A DNA stretch of 64,000 bases from Bimuria novae-zelandiae CBS 107.79 (taxonomy: Eukaryota; Ascomycota; Dothideomycetes; Pleosporales; Didymosphaeriaceae): positions 54,424 through 118,423 of the forward strand of contig ML976767.1 of assembly GCA_010015655.1 (NCBI GenBank). The letters are read 5' to 3'. The notes under the pieces are model-generated. The model had not been told where the DNA came from, did no database searches, and saw only the letters and a list, made by a program, of their open reading frames with translations. How positions within the stretch are numbered: the first letter of the stretch is position 1; each line of letters starts with the position of its first letter. The translations under genes and the position numbers were made by a program. Below, in pieces: positions 55,392 through 64,000 of the stretch.

Positions 55392-56317
55392 TCACCTCTC
55401 AAAACACAAAGAACCTCGTCCAGGAATTAGATGATTCATGTTGTGAGCATACATGCATGTCGCGTTCTGCATAGGCATGCCGCAGTGACAAATTATCTTG
55501 CCGCTCTTCTCGGGGACCAACCCTCCTCGACCATGGAGGTAAATTGCGAGGTCAGCTCCAAATGCCGGAAAATCCCTCATCAAACCTTTTACCGCTGGCG
55601 AGTTCACGTAAGTTGGGTACGTATTGATGAGAATCTCGGCAAGGCAACCTCCCAGGGGGCTACCTGCGTTGGAACAGGCCTGATAACATTCCACCACGGA
55701 AGCTTTGAGAGTTGCCATTCGCACCGTTCCCTTAAGCGTGTTCTTCAGATCGCCCGCAACGAGCTGCGGAAGTTGGTCGACGACATACTTCTCCGCGATA
55801 ATGCTCACTGCGATTGGGATAGAAGTGCGCTTCTTTGGGTTGCCAGCGGCCAATCGGGCAACTGAATCCTTGTCGTACTGGTCGGTGTATAGGAAGTTGA
55901 GCACGATCTCGAAGTACTCTGGGATATCGTCATGAAGCTCAATCACATCCTCGGTAGCCTCCTAAATACTCCTGTCAGGAAGAACACTAGAGCAAAAGCC
56001 TCGGTACACTCGGCCTCCAAAACACACATCCTAGTACGCCACACTGTACCAACTTTTTATCTTCCTAGTAAAGCTGTATCACTCACCTTGAAGTTGCCCG
56101 TGAACGCGTTCGAGAAGAACTGCGAGCCTCGCGCCAGAATCGCTTTGTGACCATGGTACTCCCAGACCTTGCCCTTGTAGTGCTGCTTAATCTTCACATC
56201 AGAGAGGGTCGGATTGTTTAAGAGACTGCGGAAGGCGTGTAAGTCAGCGCGGCTGCATCTAGACGTTGAAAAGGTTGGAACGCACTTTGCGCCTGGCTTT
56301 TTGAATGGCGTCGCCAT
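55392..56317 (-). CDS. BTB/POZ-domain protein (about 266 aa, two exons)
   Basis: Exon 1 (56317-56087) starts MATPFKKPGAK and contains SLLNNPTLSDVKIKQHYKGK, WEYHGHKAILARGSQFFSNA and FTGNFK. A 125-bp intron (56086-55962, GTGAGT...TTTAG) leads to EATEDVIELHDDIPEYFEIV and LNFLYTDQYD, completing the BTB core. The helical C-terminal half ends in a Cys/His-containing tail (ICHCGMPMQNATCMYAHNMNH) that may bind zinc. It is probably a cullin-3 adaptor or dimeric scaffold (family knowledge). The frame is open upstream to 56419, but the MATPF start matches the usual short N-terminus of these proteins. Confidence 0.8.
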
Positions 56318-56939
56318 GTCGTCGGAGCGTGGTCGTGTCTTCGGCGTGAGCGTAGGAGAGTCTGGCGTTGAGGTCAAGAAGGTGAAAGCCCGCTGGCGTG
56401 AATTTCTACTGAGCAACATAAGAAGCTAAGCTATTTTGGTTAGCGCGAGTGCAAAGGGCAGGTGCGGTGAAAGTAAAGGTTCAATGAAGAAGGAGGGGCA
56501 CCGGTGCAATGTCACTGCCAAAAATCACGTCATATCCTCCATCCGTTGCTTGACGTTGTATTATAGCCTTTGTATCAGTGATTGGTATCACAGAATGGAA
56601 AAAACCGTCCCGGTAACTAGGCCACTAGTGCTACTCCGGAAATGTCGGTACCGCAGTCCATTCAGAAATGCTATCATACAGCGTGTAGTAGCTCTCTCGT
56701 TGCGTATCTATGTACTCAAGTCCGCCGTGCAGCCTTCTCTGAACCCGCTGATTCCCTGATAGTGCCAAAACCTGAAATGTGACCTGAATTTTTCGCGGTC
56801 ATAAGATACCCTAAAGGAGAAAGCCCAATGTGGACCCTCCAAGATACCTCCAGAGGCTTCCGCGGTTATTTGAAGAGCACACCAGTGCCAACTGGAGCGA
56901 CGAGACGCACATCGGCGACTAGAATCAGATACTTCGTGA
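56318..56939. other. Intergenic within the BTB cluster
   Basis: No gene supported; presumed promoter of the 56317 gene and 3' flank of the BTB pseudogene. Confidence 0.45.
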
Positions 56940-57600
56940 TCATTCGGTAAATTTCATGTTCTTGATGAAAGCTCTATTACCATTCAAGAATTTGTGAGCC
57001 ATGGCCTTGCCCATGGCGCTACCAGATTGCTTGCAAGGGGTATAGTATGCTTCGACCATCTTCGACCCGTTCGCCACGGTGTTATGTCCACTAGGGATTA
57101 TGAACTTGCTGACTGCTTGGATCTGGAATAGCTCCACTCCCTACTTTATGGCCAACATGTACACACCGAGCGGAATGGTAGCATTCTGAATATCTCCCAG
57201 GTAACAAACAGGAATCTCGAGTGTAAGCGTGTAGAGCCACTCGAGGAAGATATCGAAATGAACTGGGTCGTCTTCTCGAAGCTCAGTCATACTGGTACCG
57301 TTCTCTTGCTGCAATAAAAGAGTCAGTGCGAACTCATTGAAGCTACAGGTTGGCTGCACACCTTCACCGGATTCTCGCTGAATTTCTTGTAGAAAAGGTC
57401 GGAGTGAGCACAGAGAACCGTTGTGGCCGTAGTAGTCGGTCTTCGTGCCGTTGCACACCAAGCGAATGGAGACATCAGTGAGAAATGGGTTGTTGAAAAA
57501 GCTGCGGGAAGTTAGTATAAATACCAGCCGTAGACGTAGTGCACACTTACGTCTTCGAGTTAGCCGCCGTTGTGCCAACTGCTCGATGCAAAAGGCCTCC
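56940..57600 (-). pseudogene. BTB/POZ-domain gene broken by an in-frame stop
   Basis: After a probable intron (57547-57500, GTAAGT...TACTAAC...GCAG) the frame reads FFNNPFLTDVSIRLVCNGTK, YYGHNGSLCSLRPFLQEIQ, DDPVHFDIFLEWLYT and IPLGVYMLAIK. It then meets TAG at 57141-57143, where paralogues have Tyr, and continues in the same frame as GVELFQIQAVSKFII to 56940. No convincing first exon with ATG was found upstream. It is more divergent than its neighbours. The single amber suggests recent loss, or an allele or sequencing error. Confidence 0.65.
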
Positions 57601-58237
57601 GACCAGATTAGTTTGGAGTGCACCAGATACTCGTGTCGCGGTAGTTTTAAGGAGGGATTGACAGAGTGGGACTGCGGGGTCTCAGACTTTATACAAACGA
57701 TTGGTAGCATAGCGAGTGCCCTAGGTGAAAGAAACCATAGATCGAAATCTGTATCTAGGTAAAAGAGATCTCCAAGGTGAGGGAAACTGCTTCTCCATCG
57801 TCCGAGTTGCTATCTGCAAGACTTTTACGTGTTTGAGATTGACACAGCGGCAATGACACCCAGTCGTGTAGGTACAAGGTTGATAACACATTTCTATTTG
57901 GCATTGTCTTAGTTATGTGTGTTGCCCTAGGATAAGCAATACAGTGGCTGACAACCACTTTGTACCTAACCGTCAGGACATGGCTGGTATTTGGTTCTAG
58001 TAAGTGTATTCCGTGGTGACAGCCGAATTCATGCATGTGGTCGTAGGTTGACCGTCTACGCACCGTATGTGTAAAAGATAGATTGCCGCTCGGCTGAAAT
58101 GTATTGTATTTAGTCTCAGAGGCTATCCTCCACTCCTTGGCTAGCACGATGTTCGCGTCCTACTACGATACTCTTGCATTTCAATTTCCAACCCGATCTC
58201 AGAGCATGCTTAAATCCCTAAGTTCAGATTGAAAGAT
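57601..58237. other. Intergenic within the BTB cluster
   Basis: Contains the unresolved 5' region of the broken BTB gene; otherwise nothing recognised. Confidence 0.4.
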
Positions 58238-59030
58238 CTAGCAAAGACGTCCTCCGTTGTTCTCCAGAGCCTCCTCAAGTAGATCCTGAGTGAACTTTGG
58301 CCAAGCCTTCAGCAAGGGGTGGCCGACCCTCCCAGTTTTGATGAAATCCGGTTCGCGCTTGAGAATGTAACCGCAGATTCGCCGACCCATCGAACACCGA
58401 TTGTCGATGCATGTGCGATAATGGGTCTCGACTATGAGTTCCAAAAAGTAGACATCGAACTCGTGTTCTTCGAGTTCATGAACCAAAGGGAAATGCTCGC
58501 TCGCACACGCCTGGAGGCCGCGCACTTCGTACTTGTCGGCTATAGCGTGAATGTCGAGCAGATAATTTATTTTCATTTCTGCACCATCCCAGTAAACGTT
58601 TCTATCGAGACCCGGATGCTTGAGCTCCTGAGTGTAGATCTGTGACGGAAACTGTTCAGCGAAGTTCACGTGGAAGAATTGCACCCTGACTCGACTTACG
58701 TATCGAAGCATAGCCTCAAAGTCCTGAGGGTCGTCTCCAGGCATAGTAGCCACACCGATGTCGACGTCCTAGGACCGTGTTAACTTCTTAGTCCCTCCAT
58801 GGCACCATTCTACACACCTGGATACCTGTGAACAGGCCAAGGAACCAAGGGGACACGGCACACAAGACGGCCTTGTGAGCGTGATATTCCTTGGTAACGC
58901 CGTCGCGTGTCTGTCGGATCTTGATGTCGGAGAAGAGTGGGTTGTCGAACATACTAGAAGAGTTAGCGTTTGGATGAAATGCAGACAACTTAGGAACTTA
59001 CCCAGTAGAAGTTGTACTCGCAGTGGCCAT
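58238..59030 (-). CDS. BTB/POZ-domain protein (about 231 aa, three exons)
   Basis: Exon 1 (59030-59002, MATASTTSTG) has a strong CCACCATGG start context. Intron 59001-58954 has GTAAGT, CGCTAAC and CTAG. Exon 2 (58953-58818) encodes MFDNPLFSDIKIRQTRDG and KEYHAHKAVLCAVSPWFLGL; intron 58817-58769 follows. Exon 3 (58768-58238) encodes VATMPGDDPQDFEAMLRYV, then a loop, then AIADKYEVRGLQACASEHF and a helical C-terminus with the motif HYRTCIDNRCSMGRRIC. The total of 696 bases is in frame. The same C-terminal motif occurs in the neighbour at 59411, so the two are tandem duplicates. Likely role: protein-protein adaptor. Confidence 0.85.
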
Positions 59031-59410
59031 GGTGGAAGCTTCAGCTGGTGGTTGTGGAATGGATCGAGTACGTGGGTTACGGAAATTAAGGATACTCGCT
59101 TGTGAGCGTTTGCAGGCAGGTAATTGACCTAGATTTGCGCCTTCACGTAGCGAGCAACACGGAGGTGAAAGTGAGAGAACAGTACAAGGTATGCGTAATC
59201 TGTCTAATAGCCTTTAAAGTAAGTGCTATCTTACACCACAGAAAATGCCATGGCCGTCCACAGTGCCAAATAATATCGATAAAATTACCATAGATAGTCC
59301 TTTTCGTAATCGGCACTAATAATAAGTCGCAAAGCTGTTCCGTCAATCTAAAGAACCAGGGAGATGGCGTAGACTCCACGCTCGCCTGCTTGGTGCTGCT
59401 ACTATAACAT
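59031..59410. other. Intergenic between tandem BTB duplicates
   Basis: Promoter of the 59030 gene and 3' flank of the next. A short plus-strand frame (59102-59293) has the phrase KVCVICLIAFKV, similar to debris near 20730, but is not supported as a gene. Confidence 0.4.
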
Positions 59411-60333
59411 TTAGGTGTCCTTCCTCCAAAGCATTCCGTCGTTCTCACGCGTCGCAAGAAACATATCGGAACCGAACCTCGGCCACTGCACCACCAAGTC
59501 CTCAAGTATCTTGCCTTTGAGTATGTGCGAGTGGCAGTGTTTAACAATGGCCGAGCAAACACGCCGTCCCATCCCGCAATTCTTGTCGAAGCAGGTCCTG
59601 TAGTGCTGTTGAACAAACTGTTGGATATTGGCTGGGAAGTATGTATGGGGGCCATGCAGATGCGCATAGTAGCCTTGCGGAACATTGTGACCTAGAAATG
59701 AAAAAACCCATTCGTAAAGCTCTTCGGAACCCGGCATGTACTGTGTAAGGCAAACCTGCAGACCGCTGACTTCATACTTGTCAGCGAGAGAGTGGAGCGC
59801 AAGTAAGTTGCTGAGCTGGCGTTGCACTCGCAGTTTGAATCCTAGGTGCACTGGAAAACCAGGAGGAGGATTCGGATCAGCAGCAGCGGGGCGGTCTAGT
59901 ACGGATTTTTCGAGCTGGTGAGTGTATAACTAAGTTGAGAGATCAGTTCATGTTCTACATGGCAACTGAGAAGTGAGCGATGAGGAGTTTACGTACGAAG
60001 CGGAGTGCAACTTCGAAGAGCTCCGGATCATCGCCCGGTATATCAATCGCATCTTCGCCATTCTGCTTACATTAGCTTAGTTCGAACATATAGTCCTCAG
60101 ATACTTACATGCACGTTTGTTAAGAGGTCAAAGAACCATGGCGATCCTGCGGAAAGAACAGCCTTGTGCGCATAATATTCCTTAGTGCTGCCCTCGTGTG
60201 TTTGCCGAATCATGACATCGGAATACATGGGGTTATTGAACATGCTGCTCCCATTGATTAGTCTCGCATGGTAACTATGGATGGGGGAAATTGCGATTTA
60301 CCTGCTGCCTGCGTGGTCCTGAGTAGGTCCCAT
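59411..60333 (-). CDS. BTB/POZ-domain protein (about 250 aa, four exons)
   Basis: Exons 60333-60302 (MGPTQDHAGSS), 60244-60109 (MFNNPMYSDVMIRQTHEG, KEYYAHKAVLSAGSPWFFDL), 60062-59997 (NGEDAIDIPGDDPELFEVAL) and 59929-59411. The introns are 57, 46 and 67 bp with GTAAAT, GTAAGT and GTACGT donors, and all phases match (753 bases). The last exon holds LYTHQLEKS, a Pro-rich loop (DPNPPPGFP), LHSLADKYEVSGLQV and the shared motif HYRTCFDKNCGMGRRVC. Its exon layout mirrors the 58238-59030 paralogue, with one extra intron inside the BTB core that the paralogue lacks: intron gain or loss after duplication. Confidence 0.87.
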
Positions 60334-62380
60334 AGCTTCGACCTGTAGACCTTTGAAGCACCCTAGAGAATTCGCCCTAATCGTAAAGGTATAGGATTGG
60401 GTAAGGCAGTTCTATTTAGGAATGTCTTAGTCCTCTGTCTTACATCTAGATAAGTAATACAGTGGCTGACAGCATCTACTTTCAGAGTCTTTTATAGTCG
60501 TGAACGACCTGAACAGATCATGCGGCACACAGCAACGTACCCGGCCATCTGGACAAGGGACACGTGCGATTTTACTGTGTATACTGGCTTAGAAGGAGAG
60601 TCAGGTCCTGAGCTTCGGGGACAATGTGTATAAAGGTGAGAGGCAAAGATACTGTTAAGAGGCTGCAAAGTGACACCAACAGCCAGGTGGGCAGACAGAA
60701 ATTTTGAGCCCGTGCTTTCCTCTACCCTTGGAAACACGTGTGCGTAGGAAGCAGCGTCGTGGCAATGATTTCATTTGCAGAGTGTGGTGTTGAGAAGACA
60801 GAACCATGGTTCGCAGCGCGTGCGTCCCAGAATGTTCAACCGACCGGGAGTCCGAATAGGGGCTGAAGGTATGTGCTCGAGAAGCAACAGCGCCTTTACG
60901 GTACTATAACTTCTATTGTGCCCCAGTAGCTGGTGAATATAATATCAAGTGCTGAAAGTACGCGAAGAGCGCGGGTATGGCGAAAAGTGTAATGTCTACC
61001 TACGATGGGTGAGGTCGGGATGCTAGAATCGAGTGAGAATTCTCTGTGGGATGTGTCTGATTAACTCATGCTGGTACTCGGTACGCGTCATGATGTTCGG
61101 TACTCACCTACTCAATCTCTCATAACTGTCGAATTACTTTGCCTCTGGAGAATATGTTATCATCCAGTTCAGCTCGTCCGAATATCTCTTCGGACATCTC
61201 TTTCTTACATACGTTTTATGCCTCCTCGTTCATGTATATGGCAAAACACGATCCTCTCGGCACCTCCTTCAAAGACTATTACGCCTCCTTAATGAGTTGG
61301 AGTCTTGCCTGCTCTTCAGTCTTCGCTTTCACCTGGGCACATTCGATGTGGATCGCGGGGCGGGCCCACTTACCCCATCCTCAACACACGCGCGTCGGCA
61401 TGGGGCACATGATCCTTGTGCCTTCACGGCAACGCGGGAACATAGAGTGTGCCATTAGGCTAAGTGAATTGCGTACACCAAAGTATCATTTATATGACCG
61501 ATCGTATCCTTTGCAGCATCGCGTCGCAAAAGTCCCACTCTTGCCGATGCTTTTAGAGATTTGCGCTCCGCCGCCAAGCAAGGATGAGCAATTTGACCTC
61601 ATTGTCATCGCGCCGATATAGCCTAGACGGTCGGGTACAAAGTAGGTGCAGTTAGCCACGCCACTGTATTACTCTTCTAGGGGTAACATAGAGAACTAAG
61701 ATAATACTAAATAGAATTGTCTTACCTCACTTTGTACCTTCACGGTTGGAGCTGCTGATGGAGAATTGCGTATTCTTAGCAGACTGCCGCTCCTGAATAT
61801 ATAAGGCTTTCCGCTAGTAACAATGACCCTCGACGTCCCTGTTATCTTGATATCTTCGCAACTGAACTCTTGAGAAGTCTTCGTAGTTGCAATCGCTATA
61901 GTTGGTCGGCGACTCACGTTACCTAGGCATGACTCGACGTGGAAGATGACCCCAATCGTGAAAAGTGTCCAGCCGATCTGGTACTCCCCCAATTATCGAT
62001 GGCGGTGTACATGTTACCAACTTCGAAGCATTAGTGATACCTTGAACGGGGTTAAGCAGATCAAGCCACAATGTAGGCTGCGTTAGTAGTGCGGCAGCGG
62101 GTCGCCCTGGCGGATCACTAGGTGAAGATAGCAGATGTCTAGCAACGGCAGCAGATGTCCAGCAAAGGCATTTGCCTTGAAGGCAACACTTGGTCGCGAT
62201 GAAGGAGCAGGCATCCGGACCTTTCGCCGGCAAGGCGTGATGAGAGACCTCCGGACGAACCTCGGTTCATGGCCCGAGCGCCTGCCAGAGTGGGAACCAG
62301 GGAACACGGTCCACAACGGGCAGGGGCAACCCTCACTACTCGCCCCACACGCCAACCGGAGGTTGGCCCTGCGCAGCCCA
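60334..62380. other. Intergenic, 2 kb, no supported gene
   Basis: A plus-strand frame opens at 61154 and runs to 61621 without stops, but it shows no domain, signal or splice context, so I leave it uncalled. 62050-62380 is GC-rich with short direct repeats (GCAGATGTCTAGCAA / GCAGATGTCCAGCAA). Confidence 0.4.
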
Positions 62381-64000
62381 ACGTAACTTCGCAGCCTAAC
62401 GTAACTTTGTATAGAGAATTAAAATTAATCCAGTCTTTTAACAGCGTAGACTTTAATTATAAAGGCTAATATACAGTAGAGTTAGTGTAGCAAGTAGGGC
62501 AGGATCTACAGTTATCTCTCTAAGAGATAGGACCTATTAGGGCTAATTTTATAGACTCTGCAAGTGGGCGTCCTTATACGTTTTTATAGCCTTTTAAGTA
62601 ACCTTTTAAGCCTTAAGCTCTACACGTTAATTAATTACTTATTACGCTGCTTTAATAGTTACTATACTACCTTTTTATACTAGCCTTTTATCTTTAATCT
62701 GCCTTTTTTAGCGTTATTAAGCTGCTATAGTAATATCTATAAAGTCGCGCTAGGCCAGCGCGAGACTATTAATTAGCAATTATAAGCTTTCTAGGAATTT
62801 TATAAGCCTCCTGCTTAATATATTGCTTCTCTCTAGGGCGCGCGACATTTTTTGATGCTGCCGCTAATATACTATAGGTGTATTAGCGATAGGGCTCGAA
62901 TTAACAGCGGATAGAACTAATAGGGATAGCGTTCGGATAGGTGCTAGCAGCTTTATGTAAATAAGCTCTAGATTAAATAAAAAGATTCTAGCTTTCTTTT
63001 AGGCGCTTAGGATTATGCTGCGCTTAAATATATTTATCCTAATCCTATAGATCGCATGTAGAAATTTGACTTTATTAAAGTCTGTGTAGCTAGTTCGGGT
63101 AGCTATCTTTATAGCCTTTTTATAATTCTGCTTTAATAGCTAAAAACAGACAACGTCTAGAGGCTGTAGATAATGTAATAAATATAGTAATAGTAAGAAG
63201 GGGAGTATCTTATAATTATCGCAGAACTATATAAACTTAATAGTAAGGTAGCTACTAAATCTATTAAATATAAGTAATTACTATACGCCTTTCTAGCGCG
63301 CGCGCGTTTATATTTTAAAAAACTTTAGCTACTTTATTAAAATAGAGTTATTAGCGTATCCTAATATTAATATAGTAATTATATAGCTATTAGGCAGCGC
63401 CGTATTTGTATACTAGTAATAAAGGTAATTAACGGCCTATATAACAAGCATAGGTTCGAGCACCTCTCTATTACTAGAGATTAATTTAATACTTATAATA
63501 TAATTACGCGACGTCTCTAACGTAGAAATATAGAAATAATTAAACTTTATAATAATAATCTATTAATTACTACTAACGCCTATGCAGAAGCTAGTTTCGT
63601 CCATATTATAGGTGTTTAATAGGGTAACGCCGTAGGTGTATATTACCTTTTTAAGCTTAATAAAATAATAGCTATAAGCTTTAAACGTTGCTATTACTAT
63701 ATAATTAATATGCTGCGACTTCTACTTTATGCAGTAGTAGTCTAGATTTCTTAATAACTATCGCGATAGCTAGTCCTTACTAAGTAAGGGAGCTTTGCTA
63801 TCGGGGTGCGCGTAATTAAGAATATATTAAGTAGTACCTTTTAACTATAGTATAAGGTATAGCATGCTAATAGTGTCGTAGCGACGTATATATAACTTTA
63901 GCGCTTTATCCTGGGTCTTTAAGAGTTGTAGATTCGTGCCGCTACGGTTACCGTGTTTTATCAGATAACGCACGGGCATCACTTGGCGCACGATTTCCGG
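62371..64000 (-). mobile_element. pogo-type DNA transposon, RIP-degraded, cut by right window edge
   Basis: It starts at a sharp change from GC-rich to AT-rich sequence marked by a tandem word (CCCAACGTAACTTCGCAG / CCTAACGTAACTTTG), analogous to the doubled words in the TIRs of the other pogo elements here. Minus-strand reading gives YNMDETSFCIGV (near 63600, first catalytic Asp) and HYLQPLDVVCF (near 63160, third Asp block) among many TAA/TAG stops. The right end and TIR partner lie outside the window, so the exact left boundary is unproven. Confidence 0.7.
62640..64000 (-). pseudogene. pogo transposase relic, 5' end outside window
   Basis: Catalytic-core blocks as listed for the element. 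The second Asp block is not recognisable. RIP-type stops occur throughout, and the N-terminal HTH would lie beyond 64000. Confidence 0.65.

Noticed and set aside
59102..59293. Small plus-strand frame with a CVICL word resembling a zinc finger
   Set aside because: Only one Cys pair, no following ligands; it overlaps the promoter of a BTB gene and resembles debris near 20730.
61154..61621. Plus-strand open frame of about 155 codons
   Set aside because: No recognisable fold or targeting signal and no homologous frame elsewhere in the window; kept as intergenic.
1..64000. CRISPR arrays, tRNA or rRNA genes, operons
   Set aside because: No regularly spaced repeats, cloverleaf-like tRNA or rRNA sequence was noticed, and the introns mark the DNA as eukaryotic. 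A tRNA-scanning run would be the decisive check.

Overview
This window looks like nuclear DNA of a filamentous ascomycete (Pezizomycotina, most likely Dothideomycetes). The reasons are short spliceosomal introns of about 45-125 bp with GTRNGT...CTAAC/CTGAC...YAG signals, fungus-specific families (Zn2Cys6 regulator, PTH11/fungal-rhodopsin receptor, PDR-type ABC transporter, NACHT-WD40 remnant, BTB/POZ paralogues), and transposons in which CAG/CAA/TGG codons have become TAG/TAA/TGA. That last pattern is the footprint of repeat-induced point mutation (RIP, C to T at CpA). The species call is inference.

Layout. (1) 1-21,200 is an AT-rich, RIP-degraded transposon compartment. It holds a truncated pogo/Fot1 transposase, a piggyBac-like element with perfect 27-bp terminal inverted repeats (TIRs), an inverted pair of LTR remnants, a complete 7.1-kb chromodomain Gypsy element (452-bp LTRs, CGCTT target duplication), two copies of a small LTR element (one carrying a Fot1 insertion, the other a 222-bp solo-LTR-like insertion), and an orphan WD40 fragment of an NLR-type gene. 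(2) 21,200-28,600 is gene space of normal composition: a RING protein, a PQ-loop vacuolar amino-acid transporter and a GPI-anchored-type protein. (3) 28,783-34,480 is one PTH11-like receptor gene split by a 4.5-kb nested insertion: a 276-bp MITE sits in exon 1 and two RIP-mutated Fot1/pogo elements sit side by side inside the MITE. (4) 36,081-42,503 is a Zn2Cys6 regulator divergent from a heavily decayed PDR-type ABC transporter. (5) 43,035-53,260 is housekeeping-like: a membrane protein with a PHD-type finger, endonuclease III (NTH1) divergent from an IGHMBP2/Hcs1-type helicase, and a coiled-coil protein. (6) 53,840-60,333 is a cluster of five BTB/POZ genes, one of them broken. (7) From about 62,380 to the right edge a second AT-rich compartment starts with another pogo element.

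Genes that may work together: NTH1 (base-excision repair) and the UPF1-like helicase share a 346-bp divergent promoter, and the Zn2Cys6 regulator faces the former ABC transporter. The nested insertions give a relative history: receptor gene, then MITE, then two pogo elements, and separately a host repeat, then the Gypsy and small LTR elements, then Fot1. All exon boundaries were deduced by eye from frame continuity and splice signals; no alignment or database search was run.
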